64,000 nt of DNA from an uncultured Granulosicoccaceae bacterium (GCA_938035945.1 CALHOU010000019.1:1-64000), one strand, 5' to 3'. Counted from the stretch's first letter, positions 1 through 8,982 are shown. Translations and numbers: made by a program. Notes: generated by a model from the sequence alone, not told the origin.

Positions 1-18
1 TTGCCAGCAGAGGACCTC

Positions 19-1053
19 ATGCTAACAAATCACATTGAAAGCCGATGGATAACCGCCTTCGCGCATGTTTTCGAATTGTGCAAAATGCATAAGGGCGAAA
101 GTATTGTCATTCTTAGTGAAAGCCAATCGCGACAGCTGAACATTCAACTGAGCGAGTTAGCGCTAGGCCAACTGGGCCTTAATTACTTTCATATAAAAGT
201 GCCAACACGCGCCGATGTACCCGGACCGATTATTCGCTCATCCGGGGCATGCGTAGCACTAGATCAGCAAGACAGAGCCATTGTCGCGCTAGCCGAGTGT
301 GATGTCATCATTGATCTAACTATTGAAGGCCTGATGCATGCGCCACAAACGGCACAGATATTAAAATCAGGCGCTCGCATCATGAACATTTCAAACGAAC
401 ACCCAGATGCGCTTGCCAGACTAATTCCTCATGAAAATTTAAAAGAACGAGCAAAAAATGCTGTATCTCGTTGTCGATCAGCAAAACAAATGCATGTGCA
501 ATCGACAAAAGGCACCGACCTACGAATTAGCATGGAAGGCGCGGCTACCGTAGGCGTTTGGGGCTGGACCGATCGCCCGGGAACCTTGGCGCATTGGCCA
601 GGCGGGATAGTGGTTAGTTTTCCAGTTGCAGGTAGTGTCAACGGTACATTAGCTTATCAACCTGGAGATATGAATCTCACATTCAAACGTTACTTCGACA
701 GCGCAGTAAATTTAGTCATCAAGAACGATTATGTGGTCGACATACAAGGCTCGGGGGTTGATGCCGCTTTGATGCGTGATTACTTTAGCTCATTTGGTGA
801 CAAGGAAGCCTACGCAACCAGCCACGTCGGTTGGGGATTTAATCCAGCAGCACGATATGAAGCCTTAACGATGTATGATAAAAACGATACCAATGGCACA
901 GAGCTGCGGGCTGTGGCTGGCAACTTCTTGTATTCCACCGGTGCTAATGAGTTTGCACATCGTTTTACACGCGGCCATTTCGATTTACCGATGATGGGTT
1001 GCGATATAGCTTTGGATGGGGTCAACGTGGTTACGCAAGGCACACCTGTATGA
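19..1053 (+). CDS. NicX-like (2,5-dihydroxypyridine 5,6-dioxygenase family) protein
   Basis: Probable non-haem Fe(II) extradiol-type dioxygenase of the family that cleaves 2,5-dihydroxypyridine to N-formylmaleamate; the fold is that of M29 aminopeptidases, so databases may call it an aminopeptidase. About 344 residues, close to NicX (350). Candidate metal ligands are visible: a His in ATSHVGWG and the His and Asp of RGHFDLPM near residues 320 and 322, matching the His/His/Asp triad of NicX. The ORF is open to base 1 from a TTG, but the ATG at 19 has AGAGGA upstream and is preferred. The last bases overlap the next gene as ATGA, so the two are translationally coupled. The family call is good; the true substrate is inferred, because the rest of the operon is not a standard nic cluster. 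Confidence 0.72.
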   Translation: MLTNHIESRWITAFAHVFELCKMHKGESIVILSESQSRQLNIQLSELALGQLGLNYFHIKVPTRADVPGPIIRSSGACVALDQQDRAIVALAECDVIIDLTIEGLMHAPQTAQILKSGARIMNISNEHPDALARLIPHENLKERAKNAVSRCRSAKQMHVQSTKGTDLRISMEGAATVGVWGWTDRPGTLAHWPGGIVVSFPVAGSVNGTLAYQPGDMNLTFKRYFDSAVNLVIKNDYVVDIQGSGVDAALMRDYFSSFGDKEAYATSHVGWGFNPAARYEALTMYDKNDTNGTELRAVAGNFLYSTGANEFAHRFTRGHFDLPMMGCDIALDGVNVVTQGTPV

Positions 1054-1847
1054 TGCCTTTCGAGAAAAAAAACATTGCGGGCATTGAATATACCGAGCAC
1101 GGAGATGGCGAACCCATTATTTTTCTGCACGGTATTGGCGGTGGCGCTGCAAGCTTTGACCAGCAGTTACAGCATTTGAAGGCCTATCGGTGTATCGCAT
1201 GGAACATGCCCGGATATGAATCAAGTGTTGCCGACAGGTGGCCGCCCACATTTAAATTTTTGTCCGACACGCTAGGAACATTTATCGAAGCGCTGGGTTT
1301 TAACAAAGTCCATTTGGCTGGGCAATCATTAGGTGGGATGCTTTGCCTTGAGCACGCTATGCATAGACGCGAACAAATCGCATCGTTAATTATCATGGCT
1401 TCAACACCCGCCTTTGGTGGTGCGGACGAAAGCTTTAAGCAAGCTTTTCTTAAAGCCCGCTTGGCGCCCTTGGATGCAGGGGATACAATGGCGCAACTGG
1501 CAAGCGTATCGGCACCACGGCTGGTTGGGCCAATTGCAACTACAGAATGCGTTAGCGAAGTAGAGCGAATATTGTCTCGCGTTAGTGAAAAAACATGGCG
1601 CGGTATTTTGGAATGCCTTGTTACATTCAACCGTCGCGAGAATCTTGTTGATATCGACGTGCCTTGCTGTTTAATCGCTGGCAGTCACGATCAAAACGCT
1701 CCTGCCAAAACCATGCAAAAGGCAAGTGAAACACTACCGACTGCCGAATACCATTTAATAGAAGGTGCGGGCCATATGCTAAATCAAGAGGCACATTTAC
1801 AAACCAACGCCATCATCGAACAGTTTTTACAAAAGCAAACGGCATAA
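1050..1847 (+). CDS. alpha/beta hydrolase, NicD-like
   Basis: Alpha/beta-hydrolase-fold enzyme of 265 residues. The oxyanion region HGIGGG, the nucleophile elbow GQSLGG, the acid in AGSHDQNAP and the catalytic His in EGAGHMLNQ are all present and in order. The start at 1050 overlaps the stop of the NicX-like gene by 4 bp; the ORF-track start 51 bp upstream lies inside that gene and is less likely. In nicotinate degraders NicX is followed in the pathway by NicD, an alpha/beta hydrolase that deformylates N-formylmaleamate, so the coupling suggests that this enzyme removes a formyl or acyl group from the product of the neighbouring dioxygenase. That is inference from context; the fold itself is generic. 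Confidence 0.75.
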   Translation: MMPFEKKNIAGIEYTEHGDGEPIIFLHGIGGGAASFDQQLQHLKAYRCIAWNMPGYESSVADRWPPTFKFLSDTLGTFIEALGFNKVHLAGQSLGGMLCLEHAMHRREQIASLIIMASTPAFGGADESFKQAFLKARLAPLDAGDTMAQLASVSAPRLVGPIATTECVSEVERILSRVSEKTWRGILECLVTFNRRENLVDIDVPCCLIAGSHDQNAPAKTMQKASETLPTAEYHLIEGAGHMLNQEAHLQTNAIIEQFLQKQTA

Positions 1848-1883
1848 CGCTCGTTTACAAACACCTTTTTTGATTTTAATAGC

Positions 1884-3134
1884 ATGAGCTTAGAACCCAT
1901 ATTCGACCCATCTGCATGGAACCTAACAGAGCAGCAAGCATCGCTAGCAACTCAAGCGCGCGAATTGGCCGCGGAAAAGTTTGCACCCCGAGCCGCAAAG
2001 TACGATAAGGAAGCTTCGTTCCCGACAGAAAACTATCAAGACATGGCCAAGGCAGGTTTACTTGGCATTTGTATTCCACAAAGTGAAGGTGGCCTTGGCG
2101 CCGATTTAAAAACCTACATGATCGCCGCTGCAGAAATGGGTCGCTCGTGTGGCGCTACTGCACTCACGTTTAATATGCATGTGTCATCTTGTTTATGGAC
2201 TGGTTTCTTATTGGATGGCCTTGAACTGGATTCAGACACGCGTGCTCAACATAATCAAATGCGCAAACGGCACTATCGACGCATTATTGAAGGTGGAAAA
2301 ATCTACTCTCAACCGTTTTCTGAAGGTGGTGCGGCGGCGGCAGGCTTTAAAGCATTTGGTACTACAGCACTTAAAGTCGCCGGTGGTTGGCAAGTTAATG
2401 GTAAAAAAATATTCGCATCTTTATCAGGTCATGCCGATTACTATGGCGCGTTATGCACCGCCTTGCAAACACCCAACGACAAACACTCACGCCGTAACAC
2501 CATGTATTTGGCGATACCGGCTGATGCGAAAGGTGTATGCGTTGAAGGTGATTGGGATCCATTGGGCATGCGAGGCACTATTTCACGCACATTGATTTTT
2601 AAAGACGTGTTTGTAGCGGATGAAGAACAGCTAATGCCGTTAGGTGTATATCCAAGTGCCGCTGGTCGTTGGCCGCACATGTTTATGACGCTTACACCGA
2701 CCTATATGGGAATTGCTCAAGCTTGTTATGACTTTACCGTTGCTTATTTGCGTGGCGAAGTACCCGGCACACCTCCGGTTAAACGGCGCATGTTTCCAAC
2801 CAAGCAAATAGCCGTTTCACAAATGCGCGTGATGCTCGAACAAACAAAATCTATTTGGTTCCAAGCCATATCAGAGGCCAGACCTGACCCAAGTCAAGAC
2901 AGTATTATGCGCGCATGGGCTGCGCAGTATTCAGTCATGGAAAATGCGAATGAACTTGCCCAGCTAGCGATTCGCACATGCGGCGGACAGTCCATGCTAC
3001 GTTCATTGCCATTAGAGCGTTTATACCGTGACAGCCGATGTGGTTCACTCATGCTGCCATGGACTGCTGAACTTTGTTTAGACAAACTGGGCAAAGGCGC
3101 ACTTTATAAACCAGGTGAAAGTGATGACGATTGA
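1884..3134 (+). CDS. acyl-CoA dehydrogenase family protein
   Basis: FAD-dependent acyl-CoA dehydrogenase of 416 residues with the usual three-part layout: helical N-domain (about 1-140), central beta domain around KVAGGWQVNGKKIF and DPLGMRGTISR, and C-terminal helical domain ending in RTCGGQSMLRSLPLERLYRD. The segment where many members carry a catalytic Glu in YEGTSEI reads RDSRCGSLMLPW, so it belongs to the subgroup with another base position, or to one acting on an unusual acyl-CoA. It lies 36 bp after the hydrolase and overlaps the following ligase by 11 bp, so it probably desaturates the CoA thioester that this ligase makes. The substrate is unknown. Confidence 0.85.
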   Translation: MSLEPIFDPSAWNLTEQQASLATQARELAAEKFAPRAAKYDKEASFPTENYQDMAKAGLLGICIPQSEGGLGADLKTYMIAAAEMGRSCGATALTFNMHVSSCLWTGFLLDGLELDSDTRAQHNQMRKRHYRRIIEGGKIYSQPFSEGGAAAAGFKAFGTTALKVAGGWQVNGKKIFASLSGHADYYGALCTALQTPNDKHSRRNTMYLAIPADAKGVCVEGDWDPLGMRGTISRTLIFKDVFVADEEQLMPLGVYPSAAGRWPHMFMTLTPTYMGIAQACYDFTVAYLRGEVPGTPPVKRRMFPTKQIAVSQMRVMLEQTKSIWFQAISEARPDPSQDSIMRAWAAQYSVMENANELAQLAIRTCGGQSMLRSLPLERLYRDSRCGSLMLPWTAELCLDKLGKGALYKPGESDDD

Positions 3135-4617
3135 TCGCTGGATAGTTGATGCAGCAAACTCTCGTCCTTCACATATTGCACTAACTTATAAACAACAGCA
3201 GATCAGCTATCTGGAGTTTTCGCGCTTAATCGATACCAGAACCGATGCATTGGTAGATGCCGGTATTAAACTAGGCGATCGCATTGCTTGGTATGGACTG
3301 AATAATCCGGAAGTTTTTGTGTTGCTTTTCGCGTGTGCGCGAGTGGGCGCAATTCTAGTACCTTTAAATTGGCGACTAGCCGACCCTGAAATCGCATCGA
3401 TAGTTGCGAACTGCGAACCTTCGTTTTTGTTTTACGATGCGCATTTTTCATCGCAGGCGCAGGCTTTACCAAATGTGTTCGCTGTGTCAGTTAAAGCGTT
3501 ACAGAACACGGCTGATCGTTTGCCCGAAGTCAGCCAGATAGCCAATGATTTTTTAAACCACACAGATAAGATTACGACTAAAAGCCCCTTACTATTAGTA
3601 TATACATCCGGATCAACAGGTTTACCAAAAGGTGCGCTGTTATCACAACAAGCGCTGATATCGAATGCGTTAATGTCAGTTGATGCGCACCGGATGACGC
3701 CTGACGATAAAGCGCTGGTAGCGCTGCCGTTATTTCATGTGGGTGGCTTAAATATATTGCCCACGCCGGCATTCTCGATAGGCGCCACGGTTATACTGCA
3801 CGAAAAATTTGAACCTGATGCAGTTTGCGCAGACCTGCAAAATGCAACGCTTGCGATAACCGTACCTACGGTGCTACAGGCAATAATGAGCAGTCAACAT
3901 TGGCCTTCGCTTGATCTAAGCTCATTAAAAGGCATGAGCATTGGCTCAACTGACGTACCTTTATCTTTTTTCGAACAAATACATGCTCTGAACATTCCGC
4001 TAATACAAGTGTATGGTGCTACAGAAACGTCGCCCTTCGCTATTTATCAAACCATAGATGAAGCCATGAGCTCGGTTGGTAGCATTGGCCGTGCCGGTTG
4101 CGATTGCGAGATTCGCTTGGTGATGGATGGCAAGGATGTGGCAATTAGTGAGCCAGGTGAGATTTGGGTTAAAGGCGATAATGTATTGCTTGAGTATTGG
4201 CGAGATGAATCGCTCACATCAACATCCATTATCGACGGTTGGCTACGAACAGGCGATGTGGCAAGCGTCGATGAAAATGGCTTGTATTGGTTTAAAGATC
4301 GCATCAAGCACGTGATCATATCCGGCGGTGAAAATATCTACCCAACAGAAATAGAACGCGTGCTATCAAAATTGGCAGGGGTGGATGAAGTGTCAGTGGT
4401 TGGCATACCGGATGATAAATGGGGCGAAATACCGGTGGCCGTAATCGCAAGCTCTGCAAACCTTAGCGAATCACAAATCCTTACCGCACTCAACGGCCAA
4501 CTCGCTCGCTACAAACACCCTAAACGCGTGGCATTCGTCGATGCACTTCCCCGCAACGCCATGGGCAAAGTCGTCGCCGACCAAGTCAAATCCCTAATCC
4601 GGGGACAGTTTACCTAA
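3124..4617 (+). CDS. AMP-dependent acyl-CoA ligase
   Basis: Adenylate-forming CoA ligase of about 497 residues. The ATP loop YTSGSTGLPKG, the A5 motif YGATETSP, the A7/A8 region GWLRTGDVASV and KHVIISGGENIYPTEIE, and a late Lys in RNAMGKVVAD (adenylation Lys) are present. The ATG at 3124 is chosen over the GTG at 3115; it overlaps the stop of the acyl-CoA dehydrogenase. The family activates small carboxylic acids via an acyl-AMP. The C-terminus is odd: the last five residues, RGQFT, and the stop codon are read from the left arm of a palindromic repeat, so insertion of that element has replaced the native end without harming the catalytic Lys region. Confidence 0.85.
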   Translation: MTIDRWIVDAANSRPSHIALTYKQQQISYLEFSRLIDTRTDALVDAGIKLGDRIAWYGLNNPEVFVLLFACARVGAILVPLNWRLADPEIASIVANCEPSFLFYDAHFSSQAQALPNVFAVSVKALQNTADRLPEVSQIANDFLNHTDKITTKSPLLLVYTSGSTGLPKGALLSQQALISNALMSVDAHRMTPDDKALVALPLFHVGGLNILPTPAFSIGATVILHEKFEPDAVCADLQNATLAITVPTVLQAIMSSQHWPSLDLSSLKGMSIGSTDVPLSFFEQIHALNIPLIQVYGATETSPFAIYQTIDEAMSSVGSIGRAGCDCEIRLVMDGKDVAISEPGEIWVKGDNVLLEYWRDESLTSTSIIDGWLRTGDVASVDENGLYWFKDRIKHVIISGGENIYPTEIERVLSKLAGVDEVSVVGIPDDKWGEIPVAVIASSANLSESQILTALNGQLARYKHPKRVAFVDALPRNAMGKVVADQVKSLIRGQFT

Positions 4618-4686
4618 ATGACACAATGCCGATCCCATCGGGTATATAAGTCGTCGTATCGCATATAAGTAAACTGTCCCCGGATT
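4596..4686. repeat. palindromic repeat, copy 1 (18-bp perfect arms)
   Basis: AATCCGGGGACAGTTTAC at 4596-4613 is exactly repeated in reverse complement at 4669-4686, with 55 bp between. The core CCGGGGACAGTTTAC also forms the arms of the element at 46485-46569. The left arm supplies the final codons and the TAA stop of the acyl-CoA ligase. No transposase is encoded inside, so it is a non-autonomous element; short GGGGACAG palindromes of this kind are often mobilised by REP-associated Y1 transposases, which is inference here. As RNA it would form a strong hairpin and could act as a terminator or 3' stabiliser. Confidence 0.85.
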
Positions 4687-4784
4687 TTGGGGTTTGTACA
4701 TTTGGATACACAATCGCACTACAAACGGCGCGGGCACTTTTCCGATAATTCTGACTCCTAAGCGGATAAAGTCAAACTACCGAG

Positions 4785-5849
4785 TTACTCGCCCTGCACA
4801 ACACCTTGGCTTTGCGCGTATGAAATTGGTGGGTATTTCGCAGGATTATCGTCGCTACAGCAACTGGGAATACAGCTCATCACATAGTGCGGATTGGCGT
4901 TAAAGAAAAACGGTATCGAATAACGTGATTGTTCACCAGTATTATTGTTAGCAAAATGCCGAGTACTAAGAAATCGATCGTTAGTCCACTGCTTTAGCAA
5001 CTCACCGGTGTTTACAATGAAGGCATCTTTTACCGCAGGTGCATTCACCCACACTTTTCGTCGTTCACTAAAAATGGTTAAGCCAGGCTGGTCTTGCGCA
5101 AGAATAGTGCAAAACGATGTATCAACATGAGGTGCAATACCAAACGCATTTTCAGGTTCTAGTTCGACCGCTGGATAGTGCGTCATGCGCAGTCGGTAAA
5201 GCGGCTTTTCAAACGCTTCATTAAAGAAGTCTATCGGCATATCCAAGGCACGTGCATAGATTGGCAACATGCGCTTTCCTAATGCTTCTACTTCGCAAGC
5301 GTAGTTTTCAACTGCGGCTCTAAACTGCGGCAAGGTGGCCAAGTCGGGCCACTGATTATCGTCCATGCCTAGTTGGTCATCGCACTTTATGATAAAGGCC
5401 TCGTTAACGTTTCCTGTTTGCCGAGCTGGCAATTTATGATTTTTTAAAGGCAGGTAACCCATACCACCGACTGGCCAATTGGGCCTATCCATTAATATCT
5501 GATTTTTTATCTCCAACGGTGTTGCGTGAAACTGCCTGACTTGATCAAACGTATGATTGATAAGGTCGCTTGAAATGGAATGACCAATAATGGAAAAAAA
5601 CCCAGTTTCTTCACAAGCGGTGCGCAGCTGGGCTGCAACATCATTGAGATGTTTTTCAGAATTAGAGTTGAAATAGGCAGAAAGATCGATCAGGGGTATA
5701 TCGTCTTCGCGCGCGTCTTCAGGATTTGATATATCCCACTCTTCTGACTCTGCTCGAAGCTGTTGCTCTTTTTCTTTCGGATCAAAGGCCAGCTTCGCAT
5801 CTAAGGTGGGTGAATCATTATTTGAAGCTTCGTTATCTACAGATGTCAT
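4785..5849 (-). CDS. 2-oxoglutarate/Fe(II) oxygenase, isopenicillin-N-synthase type
   Basis: Member of the isopenicillin N synthase / 2OG-Fe(II) oxygenase superfamily, 354 residues. The N-terminal DIOX_N region follows DIPLIDLSAYF, and the C-terminal jelly roll holds the iron triad (PHVDTSF for His and Asp, STRHFA for the distal His) and the co-substrate motif RYSIPFF. About 45 acidic residues precede the first domain and have no counterpart in the core family. Such enzymes hydroxylate, desaturate or cyclise small molecules. The two genes upstream on the same strand encode a tyrosine-phosphatase-like protein and an APH-like kinase, with no pathway implied that I can name. The substrate is unknown. 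Confidence 0.85.
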   Translation of the reverse strand: MTSVDNEASNNDSPTLDAKLAFDPKEKEQQLRAESEEWDISNPEDAREDDIPLIDLSAYFNSNSEKHLNDVAAQLRTACEETGFFSIIGHSISSDLINHTFDQVRQFHATPLEIKNQILMDRPNWPVGGMGYLPLKNHKLPARQTGNVNEAFIIKCDDQLGMDDNQWPDLATLPQFRAAVENYACEVEALGKRMLPIYARALDMPIDFFNEAFEKPLYRLRMTHYPAVELEPENAFGIAPHVDTSFCTILAQDQPGLTIFSERRKVWVNAPAVKDAFIVNTGELLKQWTNDRFLSTRHFANNNTGEQSRYSIPFFFNANPHYVMSCIPSCCSDDNPAKYPPISYAQSQGVVQGE

Positions 5850-5922
5850 TGTTCAAAACCATGCGAGATTGCCAGTGTACGGTTGCAGTTTAATATTTTC
5901 ATTGTAGGGTTAGACGTTGCAC

Positions 5923-6423
5923 CTATGCCTTGTGAATTGCCTGCTGATTATCGCAAATCCAATCTATTTGGCGCTGTGTATCAGGAATTTTCATACCCCT
6001 TTTTTTCGATATATAATCTATCGCCTGCAACGGGTTATAGCCGCAACGTAACAGAATACTTGTTGTAACAATACCAGTTCGTCCGATACCTGCGTAGCAA
6101 TGCACAACAGTGTGCTCACCAGCAACTATGGCCTGATGTTCTTGACGTATAAATAGTGCGAATTCGTGAATATTTTCCGGCACACCAAAATCACCGATGG
6201 GATAGTGTACAAACTGCATACCACAACGCTCAACTTCTCGTTTTTCATTTGCCAAACCTTGCCCAGCAGCTTCTGTTGATTCCAACAGCGAAACCACGCG
6301 CGTGATATTCCGCGCAGCAATCGATTTGAATTCAGCTTCGATATCACCCTTGGCATTGGGTTTAGCCATAGCTGAGAGAGAGCCCGCTTCAATAGTTTCA
6401 ATTGGGTATATAGGTGATGTCAT
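5923..6423 (-). CDS. dual-specificity / tyrosine phosphatase-like protein
   Basis: Cys-based phosphatase of about 166 residues. The signature HCYAGIGRTG gives the C-x5-R loop with nucleophile Cys and phosphate-binding Arg, and an Asp in YPIGDFGVP is placed as the general acid of dual-specificity phosphatases. The ORF track starts at 6522, but that segment overlaps the upstream kinase gene; the Met opening MTSPIYPIE at 6423, 28 bp after the kinase stop, is preferred, although no strong ribosome site is visible. Bacterial relatives act on phosphotyrosine or on small phosphorylated molecules. Its neighbour is a small-molecule kinase-like protein, so the two could add and remove phosphate in the same process; this is speculation. 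Confidence 0.75.
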   Translation of the reverse strand: MTSPIYPIETIEAGSLSAMAKPNAKGDIEAEFKSIAARNITRVVSLLESTEAAGQGLANEKREVERCGMQFVHYPIGDFGVPENIHEFALFIRQEHQAIVAGEHTVVHCYAGIGRTGIVTTSILLRCGYNPLQAIDYISKKRGMKIPDTQRQIDWICDNQQAIHKA

Positions 6424-6451
6424 ATATTTGTACTGTGCGTAGCACTGCCTC

Positions 6452-7258
6452 TTACTCGATATTGTCTTGCAAGCTGCGTTTAAACTCTCTAAACGCTTCA
6501 TTCTCTTGCCGCCAATGATCAAGCTGCCCTTGCGCCTTTAGACGCTCAGTTGCAGATTGCCCAATTGTATCAATCGCTACGTTTTCATCTGACATATGTA
6601 ATAACACTTCGCTCACCATGTCCAGTAAGGCACCATCAGCGTTGGTACCGTAGCTCGAGCAAAACAATTTTAAACGCTTGCATCCCTGTCGCACATCTTG
6701 CAAAGCAGCATCCCGCATATCATCATTTCTCACGGACAAGGGCACAAGCCAATAAGCAGCGTAAGCGATATCACGCACTCTTGGCCCTGGACCTGCAAGA
6801 TCAAAATCTATTACGCCGATGAATCTATTATTGCTCGATATGAGATTGTAGGGTGCAAAGTCATTGTGGCATATGACCTCATGTTTTGATACGTCCGGAT
6901 ATTGGAACGCCCATTTATCATCAGGTTCTGCAATAAACGTGGCGGTGAGGTCGTGAAAGTGTTTAAGCATTGTAGCGGCGGAAATCAGATATTGATCTTC
7001 TAACCAGTAGTTGGGCTTTATCGTGCACTCACCTTCTTTATAACTTAGTATTTCTCTACCTTTCTCATCAACACCTAAAAATCTGGGCGCTTGATCGAAA
7101 TCGTTCACTTCTAAATGATTTAGCAGTCGATGAATCGCCGGGCTAGCTGAACTGCAGGTTCGCCGAACCGTATCGCCTATTCTGACAACTTCATCATTGA
7201 CGTTACCGCCATTTAAAGGCTCTTCTGGTGGGATTATCATCCGACTATTTTCTAACAA
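6452..7258 (-). CDS. aminoglycoside phosphotransferase (APH)-family kinase
   Basis: Protein-kinase-like fold of the APH/choline kinase group, 268 residues. The catalytic loop HNDFAPYN fits the family HxDxxxxN pattern and is followed by the metal-binding IDFDLAGPG. The N-lobe is short, which is usual. Members phosphorylate hydroxyls of antibiotics, choline, homoserine or sugars; nothing here points to true aminoglycoside resistance. First gene of the leftward set kinase, phosphatase, oxygenase. The start at 7258 is the first Met; a second Met follows six codons later. Confidence 0.75.
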   Translation of the reverse strand: MLENSRMIIPPEEPLNGGNVNDEVVRIGDTVRRTCSSASPAIHRLLNHLEVNDFDQAPRFLGVDEKGREILSYKEGECTIKPNYWLEDQYLISAATMLKHFHDLTATFIAEPDDKWAFQYPDVSKHEVICHNDFAPYNLISSNNRFIGVIDFDLAGPGPRVRDIAYAAYWLVPLSVRNDDMRDAALQDVRQGCKRLKLFCSSYGTNADGALLDMVSEVLLHMSDENVAIDTIGQSATERLKAQGQLDHWRQENEAFREFKRSLQDNIE

Positions 7259-7548
7259 AATTAAAAAAGCTAGTAGAGCTCTCTTTACCGAGAATCAGCT
7301 CAGCACCGGCCCAACCCAATGAAGTACTTCATTAAGCTGATCGGGACTATTATCGTAAATAGCGTCTAATAAGTGTTTATCTATCATGTGGGTGAATCGG
7401 TAAAGTTGTATTGCTATGTCTACATAACGCACATAGAACTGTTTTTACTTATCTAAGTGCAATATCGCGGCACGCAGTGCTGAAATCTACCACACTGACT
7501 TTTTAATTGGCACCCTATCCCGTGGTAGCGTGGGGTACACTCTTGAAC

Positions 7549-8451
7549 ATGCCAAACGCCCTGCGCCCTTTCATCCCCATCCTGTTCGTCCTACTGTGGA
7601 GCACAGGCTTTATCATGGCGCGTTGGGGCATGGAAACCGCAGAGCCTGCAAGTTTCTTATCGATTAGGTTTGCACTGGCCGCCTTCGTCCTTCTAGCGAT
7701 TGCACTTATTTTTCCAAAGCTCAAAACCCTGCCACTGGACTGGACCCAAGTCGCTCACGCAGCCGTGGCTGGTGTATTGCTGCAAGCTGTGTATTTGGGC
7801 GGTGTGTTTGCGGGCGTCAACCAGGGTATAGGCGCGGGTTTGTCGTCTCTGATTGTCGGTATACAGCCTGTGCTGACTGTTGTACTTGCAGCCGTTTGGT
7901 TGTCAGAGAAGTTAACCTGGGCCAAGGTGATCGGGATTGCGATGGGGTTTATTGGTGTGGCGCTTGTTACCGCCGAATGGGGCCATGTTGATGGCGCTAT
8001 CTCCTTACAAGGCATCGGTTTTTGTGTTGCCGCATTACTTGGAATAACGATCGGCACGCTTTATCAAAAGCGCTTTTGTCAATCGCTTGATTTACACATC
8101 AACATGATCGTGCAATACGTTGCAAGCGTGCTGTTCCTCTTGCCGTTCGCACTAATCTGGGAATCCTACACCATTGATTGGACGCCGAAGCTAATTGCAG
8201 TGCTTGTATGGCTGGTGTTTGTACTCTCTATTGGTGCCGTTTTTTTGCTTATGTGGTTAATAAAAATGGGCGAAGCGGGCCGAGTGTCAACATTATTCTT
8301 TTTAGTACCACCAGTTGTTGCCATTGAAGCATGGATACTGTTCGACGAACCACTAACACTTTATGTGATCATAGGCACTTTGCTGTGCATATTCGGCGTT
8401 GCTATCGTGAGCGGGGTATTCAGTAAATTTCAACAAAGTACGACTAAGTGA
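7549..8451 (+). CDS. EamA-family (DMT) transporter
   Basis: Inner-membrane protein of about 300 residues with around ten hydrophobic segments and two EamA repeats; the first starts at PILFVLLWSTGFIMARWG and the second after about residue 150. The ORF track begins at a TTG 42 bp upstream; the ATG opening MPNALRPF is preferred because the first helix follows directly. Drug/metabolite transporters export amino acids, purines or other small metabolites; the substrate is not predictable. Its TGA stop is immediately followed by the ATG of the acetyltransferase gene with no gap, so the two are co-translated. Confidence 0.85.
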   Translation: MPNALRPFIPILFVLLWSTGFIMARWGMETAEPASFLSIRFALAAFVLLAIALIFPKLKTLPLDWTQVAHAAVAGVLLQAVYLGGVFAGVNQGIGAGLSSLIVGIQPVLTVVLAAVWLSEKLTWAKVIGIAMGFIGVALVTAEWGHVDGAISLQGIGFCVAALLGITIGTLYQKRFCQSLDLHINMIVQYVASVLFLLPFALIWESYTIDWTPKLIAVLVWLVFVLSIGAVFLLMWLIKMGEAGRVSTLFFLVPPVVAIEAWILFDEPLTLYVIIGTLLCIFGVAIVSGVFSKFQQSTTK

Positions 8452-8982
8452 ATGACAATACAAATTCGAGACGCAAGTACTCACGACTTAAAAGACATTG
8501 CGCGCATCTACGCAAACGAAGTGCTATACGGTTTAGCCACGTTCGAAACCACACCGCCAAGCGCCGACGAACTTGGCTTGAGAAGACAAAAAATTGTAGA
8601 CGCAGGCATGCCGTATATCGTGGCAGAGAAAGACAGACGCATTCTGGGTTTCGCCTACGCTGGCCCATACCGCGCACGTGCCGCTTACCAAAATTCTTTA
8701 GAAAATTCAGTCTACGTTGATAGTTCGGCTCGAAAGCTTGGCGTCGGTTCGCAGCTACTTGAACACCTTATTAAATCGTGCGAAGAAGGTCCGTGGCGAC
8801 AAATGATTGCAGTGATTGGTGATTCAAAAAATACCGGTTCAATCGCTTTGCACAAGCGACTTGGCTTTGAGCATGTCGGCACCATCAAGGCCGTTGGTTA
8901 TAAGCTTGATCAATGGGTTGACACAGTAATCATGCAGCGCTCTCTTGGTGAAGGCGAAAATACGAGTCCGTATAAAAGATAA
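8452..8982 (+). CDS. GNAT N-acetyltransferase, phosphinothricin-acetyltransferase-like
   Basis: GNAT-fold acetyl-CoA-dependent transferase of 176 residues. The N-terminal IRDASTHDLKDIARIYANEV, the central FAYAGPYRARAAY and the KLGVGSQLLE acetyl-CoA loop match the Pat/MddA group, which acetylates phosphinothricin, methionine sulfoximine or similar amino acids. The start abuts the EamA exporter stop directly. An amino-acid-analogue acetylase next to a metabolite exporter suggests detoxification, but this is inference. Confidence 0.8.
   Translation: MTIQIRDASTHDLKDIARIYANEVLYGLATFETTPPSADELGLRRQKIVDAGMPYIVAEKDRRILGFAYAGPYRARAAYQNSLENSVYVDSSARKLGVGSQLLEHLIKSCEEGPWRQMIAVIGDSKNTGSIALHKRLGFEHVGTIKAVGYKLDQWVDTVIMQRSLGEGENTSPYKR

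Noticed and set aside
2149-2595. 148-aa plus-strand ORF inside the acyl-CoA dehydrogenase gene
   Set aside because: Out-of-frame shadow of a well-supported gene.
5923-6522. 199-residue form of the phosphatase
   Set aside because: The extra N-terminus overlaps the upstream kinase gene and has no family similarity.
6452-7258. Aminoglycoside resistance gene
   Set aside because: Only the general APH fold is present; the context is metabolic and the family is broad.
8448-8720. 90-aa Arg-rich ORF at the start of the GNAT gene
   Set aside because: Shadow frame of the acetyltransferase gene, whose ATG abuts the EamA stop.
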